Below, piece by piece: positions 12,881-24,572 of a DNA stretch of 64,000 nucleotides. The translations under genes were made by a program, and so were the position numbers. The stretch comes from Glandiceps talaboti. Taxonomy: Eukaryota > Hemichordata > Enteropneusta > Spengelidae. The stretch is from NCBI RefSeq assembly GCF_964340395.1, contig NC_135557.1, forward strand, positions 3,853,216 through 3,917,215. The letters are read 5' to 3'. The notes under the pieces are model-generated. The model saw nothing but the letters and a program-made list of their open reading frames with translations. It did not search any database and was not told the origin of the DNA. Within the stretch, counting starts at the first letter, position 1. Every line of letters starts with the position of its first letter.

Positions 12881-14619
12881 TCCGGCTTTGCTTGACATCA
12901 ATAATGCGGGCCCTGCTGCAGCACTACTAACCACAGTTAGTGTGAGTGTTATAAATCGTTATGATACTGTATAGGAACAAGACTACGATGAGTGTGACTT
13001 CAGAAAATGTTCACTCTCATGATATCAATTTATCAGGGATTTACATGTAATATATAAACATGTACCATGACAATGGTACTATACTGTTTGGAAGTCACAG
13101 TAAGTCTTCAGTCATTATGTAATTGCAAGGACACTCACTTTGTCAGTCATAATGTAATCGTCACATCATCAAAGTGGATTATGAGGACATTTTTTGGAAT
13201 TGCAGTACATCATCACCACAGTGGTTTATAAATTGTACATGTAATAAAAACAACATGGAGTAAAAATCCAGTCATTCATTATTATGTGATCAAAGTAGCA
13301 ATGATTCAAAATGAAAAAGTAGAAACATACAATGCTAAAAAAAAGGTGTGGACACCCCGTCCCCTTCACTTCAAGACAAACGACTGATTTATTTTCGAAG
13401 TCAATATTACAAACTTTACATAGCAAATACTTTTTCCATGGTATCTGTTTGGGGATATTTGTATGACATGCTAACTTTTTAGTGAAATCAGACAGCCACT
13501 ACTTTTAGTCTCGTGAATTTATTCACAATGTAAGCTAAAGGCAGATGTTTCGCTCACTACAAAACTACAGACATGTATATATTGTATGGAAAATTACTAG
13601 GAAGTTGTCCCACTTAATTTGACGTGAGTTATAAAACAAAGCCGCTATATAATAGCAAATTCAAGATGAAAATAGACTGATTAGATGTAGACTAACTTAA
13701 CAACCATCTTGTCATGAAGTTGACATTTCATGCTCAGCTCTGTTTGGTACACAGTACATTTTAAAATGTAACAAATTATGATGAGAATAACCTTTTGGTC
13801 AATGAGAAGATTTCAGAATACAATGTAACTTTACAAATTTTCCTGTATATTATTTTGAATATTAATTTTCATATGCATTCATATTTACTGAAAGTAGCTG
13901 GCGTGTACATTTAGTAACTTAAGATATAGTTACAGCATACTTTGCCTTCTTACGGAGAGTATACAGTGAGCAAATTCAATGTCATTATAATAAATTATAT
14001 AAAAATATGATTGAACAGTTTGGAGAACATTCCAGGAACTGTATTTTGAAGATCCAAAATCCTTTGAAATTTGATGTTGTGAATAGCTCTCTATCACTAG
14101 TTTACATTCAAATAACAGATGGATAGATAACCTGTGAAGCAATAAAAGCCATGGAGGCTTTCAATGTACATGTTTGGGTGCCAAAAATATAGCCAAAGAT
14201 GACTAAATTTGAAAGTTCACCCATTTTGTATACACACCTTTGATAATGCACCAGTCACAATTATAATGCTTCAAAAATCTCTAATGTATTGACACTGATT
14301 TTCTTGAATTCTGACACTCAGACATATGCTACATGTACCTTCCTTTCATGGTCAAAGTCAGGTCATGGCAGAGGAATAGTTACATTTGGTAAGTGAAGTC
14401 AAGGAATTTAAACTTGGTGCCTGCTGTTTTATGGATTCTATTACATCTGCCATAACACCAAGGGGACTAGTACCTGTTGTGCCAGTGATAATCAACAGTC
14501 ACCACTGAGAAAACTCTGGTTTCTTTGTTTGTGTAGCCATAAACATGGTCTACTGCTACATAGAGATGGCAATGGTGAGGTCTCTGGTGTGAGGTGTATC
14601 ATTTTTGGGTTTCATCAGA
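12881..14619. other. AT-rich non-coding stretch
   Basis: Nothing beyond short random open frames. No repeat boundary found. Confidence 0.5.
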
Positions 14620-14666
14620 ATTTTTCGGAATATCTATTCATGGTAAATATAGATATTCCGAAAAAT
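14620..14666. repeat. Perfect 18-bp hairpin
   Basis: ATTTTTCGGAATATCTAT at 14,620-14,637 is the exact complement of ATAGATATTCCGAAAAAT at 14,649-14,666, with an 11-base loop. A CGCACGCACG tract follows. Probably the core of a small palindromic element. Confidence 0.9.
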
Positions 14667-15939
14667 CGCACGCACGCACGATAAGATTTGTTTACATGCA
14701 TGCACATCTGATTGATGTTGTATTCACTCAGTAAACATAATACATGTCAGAAACTTGTGATTACATATCTATGAATTAATTGCCACATTTCTCAAGTCAA
14801 GATATCATTGATATGTATAAATTTTATGTTTATGCCAATGTGTTTCAAATGCTCATCATCAGACTCGATCAAAATGAGCTCAACTATGAAGACCACGTTA
14901 TCCCTGGAAGTGGCAGCCCTGCTGTGACATTGGTCTAGGATTTCATGAAATGGTTGATGAGTTAAATAAATTTTGCAACATGTTATTAGTAGTCAGTTTG
15001 TAATGTTTAATACTGGTTGGAAAGTATGTACAGAGCTGTAAAATATTGGACTACTTGTCAATATGGTCACCTATCAATGATTGACAGTTTGTGTACTGTG
15101 TATTCTGACAAGCCACTTTTTTCTCTTTTTCAGGTTTGCAATGAAAAGGGAAAATGATAGAACAGATCAACCATGCCTTTAGTGCCATATAAACCAAGAG
15201 GACTGTCATCAACAGCATAAGGAAAGCCTTTTAACTTATCCAAAGTTTTATCCTTCTCAGAAAATCAAAGTACTCTACATTCTGATGTACATTCAACCTG
15301 GCCAAATTACAACATGAATAAACTTTGATGCAAGTAAATGTATGTATATGTTTTTGAGTGTTTGTTTGCATATGCCCTTCAGGCCTTGTTTGAGAAATGC
15401 ATTTCATCTACAGTATGCTCAATCATCCACTCTCATCTACATTTCACCTACATTCATCTACACTCTACTTTTCATCTAATTTCATTTATACTCGTCTACA
15501 TTTCATCTTTACTAGCTCATTATATATGTACCAATGTAGACCAAATATAGATGAAGGTTTTTGTCTACTGGGGGAATACTGTAGATGAAGAGTAGATCTA
15601 CTCATTGGTAGGTTAAATGACTGGGTGGACTGATCCATCATCTATTTCCATGCTTACAAATTAATATCTGGTACGGTCAATTCATTATTTTATATTTTTG
15701 CAAAAAATGCATTTAAACAGTATATTTTGTCACAGTAAATGAATAGATTCAAGTTACTGAATACCAACTCACGAAAGCGTTGGCATAGTTTGACCCTAAG
15801 CTGACTTATTAAAACATGACTACTTCTGAATCAGAATTACTGGATATGAAACAACAATGCAAGTACATGTATATGTATGTGTATAAGAAGTCTCCATGAG
15901 GCATGATACATTTTGTTTACATTTTGTTTATATTTTTAT
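14667..15939. other. Non-coding stretch, possible terminal exon at about 15,135
   Basis: A pyrimidine tract ending in CAG at about 15,134 could be a splice acceptor, and AATAAA at about 15,315 could be a polyadenylation signal, so a short 3' exon on the plus strand is possible. The frames between are short and I see no protein family. A TTTCATCTAC-like low-complexity run lies at about 15,420-15,515. Confidence 0.3.
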
Positions 15940-16845
15940 AACATGTGGACACTTGAGTGTAGTCTCTCTTTATATTAAGTATTTGAGAGATGTGGTTAAT
16001 CATGACTGCATGTTCACTACAAATATGGCTGCCATTGAGTGAAAAGTGATGAGCACAAAAAATAATGCATGATTGTGTATACTGTATGTTCATTTGGTTC
16101 TGTTTTATCTCTCCAGACATGATCAAAAATGCTTTAAGTGTCTGCGATATGTAAGTAATACACTACAGGTCAAGGTACAGGTTAGAAGGTTACTGCCATA
16201 CAAGAAAACTTGAATGTGATTATGTGGGACTTGAATAGAATTTCTATGTAGTACATTTCTTGCGTTATGCAGTAATATCGTGATAATACTGCAAACTATA
16301 ATGGCTGCCATTCAGTAAGTATTACATGAGCACCTAAATTAATGCTTTTGTACAGTTCCTTTCTTCATGTAACTTTTAAATATGATTTAAAAGAAATTGG
16401 CGATGTGTTAGCACTACAAATAGTACAACGTGTCTGTCATAAGCAGGACCTGCCTTGATTTTGATAATTGACCTCAAGGGTCAAGATCAGATTTCAAGGT
16501 CTAAAAAGAAAGCTTGCATCTGACTATATATTGGTTGACACTTGAATGGAGTCTCTATGTATTACAGTTTTTAAGTTATTCAGTAGATATTGATTTTTAA
16601 CTGCAAATATGGCCACCATTCGGTCAAATTTGCATATATAAAAACAGTTACATGCATATGTCCAATATGATGTGCCACTTTTGTGCCAGGTTTGACAGAA
16701 AGCAGATATAGCATGTCTGATAAATTATGTATTATGGACATCGACAAACAAACAAACAAATGCATGGACAGACACATTGAGAGATGGATGCACGGATGGA
16801 TGGATGGATGGATGGATGGATGGAGCCCATTGTAATAGTTTTTTA
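15940..16845 (+). repeat. Dispersed repeat with about 290-bp internal units
   Basis: Three related segments each contain ACTTGA(A/G)T, then GTCTCT or TTTCTATGTA, and an AATATGGC(T/C)(G/A)CCATT-like motif, at about 16,020, 16,300 and 16,610. The right end carries a GATG tetranucleotide run (16,790-16,823) and GAGCCCATTGTAATAG. A second copy of the right-hand part is at 55,650-55,885. No coding capacity. Confidence 0.7.
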
Positions 16846-17039
16846 AAAGAAGACATTTGAAGTCAATTACTAATTACCTTTATTTCGGCCATTGCTGTTC
16901 TCCTGGCTTCAATACATTCTGTATAAAAAAAAACACAACATTCACCATTATATAAATACTAATAACCATACATGTGTTTGTTATTCAAATTATCTATTAT
17001 GGTAGTACATTCAGATCATGTTGTGAATACACCTTCAGT

Positions 17040-17480
17040 ATACATTCCTATTGGCATCCCCCATTAATTTCAGTACAATCTGCTGTTATTTTGGAATTAT
17101 AGATTTTTGACCAAAAAGACACATTTTAGCCCTAATTTGCAAATGACTGACAGGATCATCATGTCACGAACATTTCTTAATACCTCCCTAACAACGTTTC
17201 TACCAATTTTCAGACCAATCTGCCCAATAGTTTTGGAGTTTAATTTTTTTTTCTAAAACACATTTTTTTACCCAAATTACACACCTACGATAAGATCATT
17301 TTGGATTTGAACAATTTCCCAACGTGACACCAGAGGCAAATTACCCAAGAAAAAAAATGGCAATTGGTCCACAGTTTGACTTTAAAAAGTTTACACACAG
17401 AGATAGACAGATCTTACAGACGTACACTTTACCATGCCTATAGCACTACTGAACCTAATTAGAACAGAAGTTGTACTAAA
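17040..17480 (+). repeat. Dispersed repeat copy (gaccaaaaagaca family)
   Basis: Contains TTTTGACCAAAAAGACACAT, then GCCCTAATTTGCAAATGACT. It ends with ATGGCAATTGGTCCACAGTT, a short ACAGA tract and TAGCACTACTGAACC. The first half matches the array at 56.3-57.1 kb and the last part matches 5,262-5,410, so these three loci are pieces of one family. Confidence 0.7.
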
Positions 17481-18790
17481 TGGGAGTTGCATTTTGTGCA
17501 ATGGTCGGTACAGGCCAGGCCAAGTTACGTCAGGTATCGACTGAATATTCTATCATGATAATTCCAATATTATATACCCCATTAAAAGTTACCCCAACAA
17601 AACCATACAATTTGGGAGATGACCCTTATGACTGATGAGAAACATGCACCGACATGATAGTTTTGAAACAGCCCTAATCACTTTATATGGTGAACAAATC
17701 CAATAGAAGTCCAGGGCTGTATCATAGTAGCTTTCATCATGATAATTCTAAAACACTATCTGTACTGAATATTACACACTTTTTATCAGGCACATTGATG
17801 TGCTACCTATGTGTTGATATTGAATTCGAATTAAAGCAAACAACATTTGTGGAATCCCCCCCCCCCCCATCACCACCACCACCACCACACATCCCATTCA
17901 GCAGTTTTCACTACTATCATCCAATCATCAGACAGACAGTCATCATTCACGCGAGAGCTTGAATGTGAACATGAAAATAAGTTTGTTCCAAACAAAATTC
18001 ACCAAGAAAATAGGGAGCCCTACATTCAACAGACATATCCCAAGACATTGGTTCTTGAGAACAAGCCATTTTTTGTACATTCTTGTATGTCATAAATATA
18101 TACTATAAAATCTGTATTATTTTTGCTGTTGAAAGCACCCAGTACATACAAAAAGGATATGAAATTGGTGTGAAAAATGTGATTCCTAGAATAGAAGACA
18201 CTATTTGTATTGTGATTTTGAGAAAAAAGATAACTGATTGGGAATAGCCCAGAAAAAATATAACCTGACGATATTACTAATCATAAATTTACATCAAATA
18301 TAATGACGGATTTACATATGTCGATCCGAATGTGAACCTAACAAAAATACTTGGCCAATACCTGGCTAGTCTTGCTGCTAGACATTCAGGCTTTCTTACT
18401 ATAAGCAAACGAAGTTCGCAGTGAGGGCTTGCCCGAACACTTGGATCTTCCATCCTCGATAGCAATGTTCGGTTGTGTGTCGTATTCTATCGGAAGAACA
18501 TCCGAGGTCTAGCAGATAGACTAATACCTGGCCTGTACCTGCATTTTGTACTTGTCGGTTGTGCAACATGTACTTACCTTTTTCTTTGCTCTTCATTATC
18601 TTTTTAATTAACTTTTTGCATAACTTTAACATCTTGTATCTGTGTAGATATAAATGAATAATAAGTTAAACATATGACAATGTACTTAGCTGCTCTCCTG
18701 CTGGCAAATTAAAACTGACCACTGACCAGTCTTAAAAAGGTTTCGCCATTTCAGTGAATATTAGCCATTTAAAGGCTTGTTTCAGAATTT
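17481..18790. other. Non-coding stretch with a C/CAC low-complexity run
   Basis: A poly-C run followed by CCATCACCACCACCACC at about 17,857-17,890 gives proline-rich and histidine-rich frames that are not credible genes. No other feature. Confidence 0.5.
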
Positions 18791-19905
18791 ACAGTGGGGG
18801 GCATGAAGAAAATTGAGAGTGTGAGATGGAGGGGGGGGACTGTGAAAAACATTTTGACAAAATAATTATTTCTCCCAAGGCCCTCACCCTGCTGTAAATT
18901 CTAATCCCAGCCTAAGTAGGCTACATTGAGGAGAGAATTGCATAGTCTAGCTTGCATACAGAGTAAGTTGTCCGTACTGGTGTTGAGTGAAATGCATGCA
19001 CTGTCTGCAAACAGGATTAGTGCAAAACTTAGTCCGCTCTGCTCTGTGGCATACTTTGTGAATAACAGTCCCTCTGCGATCGTGAAATTGAAATTAGGGA
19101 GCCTTCAGTAAGTATGAGAGAGTGGGGTAGGCAAGTGGGGGGGGGGGGTCATGTTTTAGAAACCTGTCCAAGGGGAAGGGTCATATTGTAGAAAACTGTC
19201 CAGGGGGAGGGGGTCACATTTTACATTGACTCATTTTATGACCTACCTGGATTGTACTTGTTACCATACAGTGAGAAGATAAAATTCTTGTAAAATGTAC
19301 TTTGCACTATTTCAAACAAAGTCTACAATTCTGAGAGAAATAACTCCCTTTAAATTAAGGCTCATATTTAGTTTATCTGCATGCTTTCCACATGCCAACA
19401 TGTACCCTGTATTGGGCTTGTCAACACAGCCTGTATACTTATAAAGCACACTGTTGTTATTGATAATTTTAAACCAGACTAAAATTCACTTGTCAAAAAT
19501 AACAATGCAGTTAGTACATATACAGGCTGCAGTGTTTACAATCGTTTGCCAAACACAGGAGTGTTTCAATGTGCATTATGGAGTGTAGAACAAGAAACTA
19601 AAAACTGTAGTTGATACACAGAACAAAACATACTGAAAAAATCATCAAAAGTTACAGTTACTGTCCCTTTAATCTGTCCACATAATTCCCATCCATCTAT
19701 CAGTGAATTTGTCATTTTGAGATGAGGGAGGGTCACATTTTAGAACTTGGGATGGGGGGGGGGGGTCACATTTTAGAACTTGGGATTGGGGGGGGGGGTC
19801 ACATTTTAGAACTTGGGATTGGGGGGGGAGGGTCACATTTTACAGCTCAGACATATCCTAAATGCCCCTGCCTCCTGTAACTACCGAAGGCTCCCTTAAT
19901 TTTGA
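18790..19905. repeat. G-rich block with inverted ends
   Basis: GGGAGCCTTCAGTA at about 19,097 is mirrored by TACCGAAGGCTCCC at about 19,883, with partial match beyond. Between and around them are G runs followed by GTCACATTTTA or GTCATGTTTTA (19,137 onwards and 19,727 onwards). This looks like a dispersed element whose ends were inverted relative to each other. Confidence 0.5.
19727..19840 (+). repeat. 33-bp tandem repeat with poly-G core
   Basis: Four copies of GGGTCACATTTTAGAACTTG followed by GGATTG and a G run of 9-13 bases. The last copy diverges after ATTTTA. G-quadruplex formation is plausible on the plus strand. Confidence 0.85.
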
Positions 19906-19984
19906 AGGTTTCCTGATTCTATTGTCAAAACACGACCTACGGTACATGTAATCTGTAGTCCACGATAAAAATTTTGTCATCGGT

Positions 19985-20290
19985 CTAACGATTTTTGTGT
20001 TTTCAACACGTTTGTATGGTGAGTATAAAAACATATCTAGTATATACCCCATGAATTAATGTTTGTTTGTATTCATTTATTTATTTATTTATCTATTTGT
20101 TTATTTTTGTTTATTTGTTGTTTGTTTGTTTGTTTGTTTTCTGTTTGTTTCGTTTCTAACAGTTCCTGGGTATGGCAAGTATAAAAAAAACATCTAGTAT
20201 ACACCCCACGAATATACATTTGTTTGTTTGTTTGTATTTATTTATTTATTTATTTGTCGTTTGTTTGTTTGTTTGTTTTTGTTTTTTCTA
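19985..20290 (+). repeat. Duplicated unit with TTTG/TTTA microsatellites
   Basis: Two copies of a segment with ATGG(T/C)(G/A)AGTATAAAAA, then ATCTAGTATA(T/C)(A/C)CCCC, followed by long TTTG and TTTA runs, begin near 20,016 and 20,172. A third copy in inverted orientation is at about 21,960-22,185. Confidence 0.75.
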
Positions 20291-20496
20291 AGACGGTTGG
20301 TGAGCTCCCTGTGGATATACTGTACTTATTAGAAGCAGATGAACGTAACGTTTACAACACTGACTCGCCATTACATTGTGTACTGACATGTCAGCGTGCT
20401 GTTCATTTCAAAATGCTGCATGCGTTGACTACATTGTCCAATTTTGACGAAATTGAGGAACCTCTGAACACTTCTCGGGGCTTCACGGCTCCGTAA
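20291..20496 (+). CDS. Possible exon, unknown protein
   Basis: After a T-rich tract ending CTAAG there is an open stretch of 68 codons with balanced, coding-like composition (for example ELPVDILYLLEADERN) ending in TAA at about 20,494. The composition differs from the AT-rich surroundings. I do not recognise a family and see no partner exon, so this could be a chance open frame or a decayed exon. Confidence 0.2.
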
Positions 20497-20817
20497 TTAA
20501 TGTTGGTGTTAGCAAATGTCCGATTTTTTGGCAAGTAACGCGTAATTTAGCAGAAATATCCACTCAACTTTGCTATTCCGATTCGAATAGCTTCCGTCTA
20601 TTTGCGTTTACGTTTGATTCGGGTTAAACATTGGAACGAACAAGGCACAAAAACAGAAGAAGAAAAACTCAAAATCACATCAAACGCTACAATTATTGCA
20701 GGTAGAGTGTAGATTACTGACATGAAGGGATGGACAATTGTCAGAATCGAGTCCACAATTACCCTCGATATTTCTCGTCACTGACTATTTCCCAACAAAT
20801 CATCACACAGAGCTCTT

Positions 20818-21424
20818 CAGTGCGACTATATCGTGGTAAATGTGGTCGCCAGACGCTAGTCCCTGCTTGCAGACGGTACCGGTGTACGCGTTGAACACTC
20901 AAGGAACAACTGACTCACTTTGCAAGCAGGACTAGTCAGACGCTACCTTTACATTTGTAAAACACCAAATGCAAACCAATTACTTCATTTCTCGTGTAGC
21001 TCTCAACGACTCGGTCGGACATTATTGATAGTCATGCGTATGCACAGTTATCCAAATTACCATGCCATGCAATGCTTCACTTTTGATAAATTCTGGAAAC
21101 TAGAGAAACAAAATACTGAAAACACCCAAAAAGAATGTTACCTAAGTACTGGAGAACTACTTTGCTAAACATTAAATAACTCGAAAAGGGAAACTATTTT
21201 GATAAAAATTTTGGGATTGAACACGTACGTACCTTTTTGTTGTCGAATTTCTCGTATACTGATTTTAGCGGGCTCTTTTCGTCTGCAGAAGGGGAATGTT
21301 CACACCTGCTGTCATTTACTAGAATTTCTATTGACTCATAGACCCTCTATGGGTGGAGGGTCTATGATTGGCTGTTTCAAACGAAAAAGCTGGCGACCAC
21401 ATTTACCACGATATAGTCGCGCTG
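20818..21424. mobile_element. 607-bp DNA transposon derivative with 35-bp TIRs
   Basis: The left end CAGTGCGACTATATCGTGG and the complement of the right end, CAGCGCGACTATATCGTGG, match for about 35 bp (20,818-20,852 and 21,390-21,424) with one difference. CAG termini occur in hAT-type and some other cut-and-paste superfamilies, but no matching target duplication is visible on the two sides, so the superfamily is open. An 11-bp hairpin (CATAGACCCTC / GAGGGTCTATG) lies inside at 21,337-21,366. No transposase is encoded. Confidence 0.75.
20859..20937. mobile_element. 79-bp nested insertion with 8-bp target duplication
   Basis: The octamer AGACGCTA occurs at 20,851-20,858 and again at 20,938-20,945. 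The 79 bp between begin GTCCCTGCTTGCA and end TGCAAGCAGGACTAGTC, imperfect inverted ends. This reads as a tiny cut-and-paste element inserted just inside the left TIR of the larger element. An 8-bp duplication would fit hAT or P types. Confidence 0.6.
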
Positions 21425-21959
21425 TAGTTGGCCGGCCGATTAGAATGGAATGCCGAAATTTGTGAACTGTGCATGCGCAACACTAAGTTGCTTGACAGTT
21501 TTGCCTGACTATTGCTTAGTCAACGCTACTAAGGAATTCCCCAGATGCATGAAAGAACGCGTCATTTAAAAAACTATTAGTGATGAAATCCATGCTATAA
21601 TGGGTTGCAGCTAGAATTCAATTTCAAAGGACAACCGAAATTTATGGTCAAATTTTTTCAAAATTATCTCGAAAACAACATTCAAGAGAATGCAGAGTTC
21701 GAATGATGATTTCATTTCTAAGAGCTTTGGGAAATTGACTCATTTATGAATTACTATACCTTAGTCATGGGATAATACTTCAGTGTATCACGTGATCACT
21801 GCACGTACCCCCCCCCCTGTAAACAAACCTATCAGACAACTAGAAATCCAACTACAGCTAACATTTCCAATGCCAAATTTGTCATCATCTTAACAACGCA
21901 TCCGACCGTATTATACATTGTAACAAGTCTTTGAACAAGAGTAAAGAAATCCATACCGA
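21425..21959. other. Non-coding stretch
   Basis: No gene. A short poly-C run lies at about 21,808-21,817. Confidence 0.5.
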
Positions 21960-22004
21960 ACACAGGGGGACCCAGGAACCGTATGACAAACAAAACAAAA
22001 CAAA

Positions 22005-22036
<32 letters not shown>

Positions 22037-22185
22037 CTATCAAATAAATGACAAATGAACAAGCAAACGAACAAGTATAGGGTCAAATAAAATAATTAAA
22101 TAAACCAGCAAATAAACAGATACTCGTGGGGGTATACCAAGATACGTTTTTTTGTATCCATCACTATAAAAAAAAAACACACATT
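21960..22185 (-). repeat. Inverted copy of the TTTA/TTTG unit
   Basis: On the minus strand it carries GTATACCCCCACGAGTAT followed by TTTA repeats and GGTTCCTGGGT. This parallels the two plus-strand copies at 19,985-20,290, which carry ACCCCACGAATAT and AGTTCCTGGGT. Confidence 0.65.
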
Positions 22186-22201
22186 TTGTAATGAAATACA
22201 C

Positions 22202-22309
22202 ATCGTCGCAAACCACAGCCTCTTTTACGGCACCGTCCAAAACGCGCCGTCTCGTTATTTCGCAGTGTCGCGGAAGAAGTAACAGCAGCTAGCTCTGGTT
22301 TGCGATGAT
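22202..22309. repeat. 108-bp segment with 18-bp inverted ends
   Basis: ATCGTCGCAAACCACAGC at 22,202 and the complement of GCTCTGGTTTGCGATGAT at 22,292-22,309 match at 16 of 18 positions. The interior is GC-richer than the flanks. It could be a miniature element. No target duplication found. Confidence 0.6.
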
Positions 22310-22889
22310 TTGGAATACAGTACGCAAAACAAAGACGCCCTCAACGTTAGAAGTTTGAATATATAAGGCAATGAAAGCAATGTTTAATTATATGTATTAC
22401 ATGAGAAAATGTGAAATCTAAAATTTTGTTTACACTTCTTTGATAATTTAATCGTATCAATTCTTTCGTATGCTTAAGATATTTGGGCAAATGAAATAAA
22501 AACGTTAGTAACTGTCTAGAAAGATTATATCTATCTTATGTGACTGGTTTATTTTACAGAAACATCGAGGGATCGCTAAACGACTCTGCGTATCGTACAC
22601 ATTTTAATGTTCCCAAGAACAATTTATTAGTAGTTTAGACAAGAAACAGGTTTCCCACAGACCACGCAATACAATTATAAACAACACCACAATCCTGCCA
22701 ACAAGCAGGCGCTGTATGTGTATGATTATTGTGTATACACATATCACCTCGGGGAACCATGCAATCAGACTCAAATTCTTGCTGTCATCAATTTGGATAA
22801 ATTGAAGTACATGATGTACCATGATGAGGAAGCGAAATTTGTTTGGCAGAGAGTGGAATGTTGGCAATGCTGTGACAAAAGATTGACGG
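22310..22889. other. Non-coding or decayed transposon interior
   Basis: Directly upstream of the transposase remnant. Frames of 60 to 110 codons exist on both strands but show no recognisable domain. It may hold the degenerated 5' part of the transposase gene. Confidence 0.35.
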
Positions 22890-23174
22890 AAATTATTGAT
22901 TGAAGAACTACTGGAACTTTTCCAGGGCGATGACGTAATAGTTGACAACTGTTCGTTACATCACAATAGAGGGGGTGACATTTTGTCAGAATCCTTGGAT
23001 AACCAATAGGCATCGAATACATCAACGTACTCACCTGATTTTAACGCAGCAGAGTACGCCTTCAGATGTCTCAAGAAAACATTTCAGAGACCGTTCTACA
23101 GACAACTTGCTGCCCTTAACATGGAATATGTAATACTTGAGCAGTTAGTGAAATTACCCCAGCATACTGTGTAG
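22890..23174 (+). pseudogene. DDE-superfamily transposase fragment, broken
   Basis: One frame reads IEELLELFQ, then GDDVIVDNCSLHHNRGGD, an in-frame TAG at 23,007-23,009, then TYSPDFNAAEYAFRCLKK, and ends at TAG 23,172-23,174. The pair 'VxDNxxxHH...' plus 'YSPDxNxxEyxF...LK' is the second aspartate and the D/E region of the IS630/Tc1-type DDE_3 endonuclease domain, whose usual form is YSPDLNPIE. The canonical part between (typically hydrophobic before PPYSP) is shortened and follows the stop. The first catalytic aspartate and the DNA-binding region are not found upstream. This is a dead remnant of a cut-and-paste transposase. The exact family is uncertain. Confidence 0.6.
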
Positions 23175-24049
23175 AATTCTACAGAACTGTTGGCTATCTA
23201 AATTTATACTTCGTCTGTCGTAGTTATCATGTCCCACACTTATTCAGTGGGTGTATTGAATTACGTTCGGATGAAAATTGTCAATGCCGATGTCTACAAG
23301 TGAAATGTTCTAGTGTCACTCATTTGATTGTACATATCGTGTTTTAAATAATATATTTCATTTTAGGGAAAACGTGTGGAGCTAGACTCTAGACTTGTAT
23401 TTGACTTCAGCTACAACCGTGAGTTTGTCATATTACAAATACCAATACGATGGTCTTGTCAGCAAATACTGGCAGCACATTTTTGTAGGCGGATTAGTAA
23501 TTCAAACCCAAAGCAATACATAATTTCATGATTTCTGTCAACATTACAAATGTCTAGGTTTTATTTCAATGTCATGGAACTAGTGTCATATGAATATTTT
23601 CAAATGACCATCAGACTATTGCAAGTTATCGTTAGTTACAAGCTTGCCAAATTGCCCCGACGTCACTATGCACACATCACAGTTTACACCACAGGGGCAC
23701 ATATTATTGCTTAGATTGCCGTTTTCTTAGGAAAATATCGTACGAATTCTGCTGCTACAAATGTATCACTCTCTATACTATACTATACTAGTAGAAATAT
23801 TTCTCCTTACAGGTAGGACTATATAGTTAAAGGTTGTTATATTTAGTCTGTAGACCTAAACAAAAAAACTATGAAATATTACACGCCCCTATGGTTTACA
23901 CGATCGACCTAATTACTTTACATGTTTTACATCTTCTAATTACAATGAACGTGGTTTGCTTTAATTGGATAGCGACCTGTCTGTACTTCCATAGGAGACA
24001 TCTACCCTACATGGGGTATTGGTCATGTGTCATTTTCAGTGGGAATTCC
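23175..24049. other. Non-coding stretch with one exon-like segment
   Basis: At about 23,368-23,420 a segment lies between TTTTAG and GTGAGT and reads open (GKRVELDSRLVFDFSYN). The splice signals are good, but the residues do not match the part of SLC27 that should precede the 24.57-kb exon, so I leave it unassigned. Confidence 0.3.
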
Positions 24050-24172
24050 AGGAAGTGCATAACTATTTGGCAAAACAATTCACGTCATTTGCGTTAGATA
24101 CTATAGAAATCCGATTACGACATGCGACCTGCGACTTGCACAACTGCGACCTGCGACCTCCATAACTGCGAC
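24050..24172 (+). repeat. Left arm of a 125-bp inverted repeat
   Basis: Starts AGGAAGTGCATAACTA and runs into a degenerate GCGACCT minisatellite ending CATAACTGCGAC. Its inverted partner is at 26,879-27,003, roughly 90-95% identical by eye. The two arms bracket the SLC27 exons. Confidence 0.85.
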
Positions 24173-24572
24173 AAAGTGTAATACATCCACACTCTTGTCC
24201 ACGCACTCAAGTCAATAGTTTGTCTCTCTAATAAACTTACATTATGATTATTGACCAACTTATATACACGTAGAGAATGAGACTCACAGACTGAGATATA
24301 TAATCACGATGAACAAAGTCAGTTCCACCTAAGTTTCACACATATTTTATCTTGGATAAACTTTGAATATTAATTTCATACATTGATAGACCGTCATTGT
24401 GACTCAAGAAATAAAATGATAAATTATCCAGCTGTTGAATATTGAAGTTTCTATTGTACTTGCATGTTGCGAGGCCACCTCGCTGAAGAGCATGACAGCA
24501 AATTGGCTGAAAATATCTTAATTTTGCAGTATGTATAGTTTTATTATTAATGATTGTTTTCTAATAATGTAG

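Noticed and set aside
17687-18095. Proline/histidine-rich frames
   Set aside because: They are produced by a poly-C/CAC low-complexity run. The surrounding codons look random.
20822-21420. Bidirectional promoter or CpG-rich regulatory region
   Set aside because: The symmetrical 35-bp terminal inverted repeats explain the composition better as a transposable element.
22604-22948. 114-codon minus-strand frame
   Set aside because: It lies opposite the transposase remnant, is not similar to anything I recognise and has no splice or start context.
23368-23420. Exon of SLC27 upstream of 24,573
   Set aside because: Splice signals are good, but GKRVELDSRLVFDFSYN does not fit the segment expected before WKGEN in this family.
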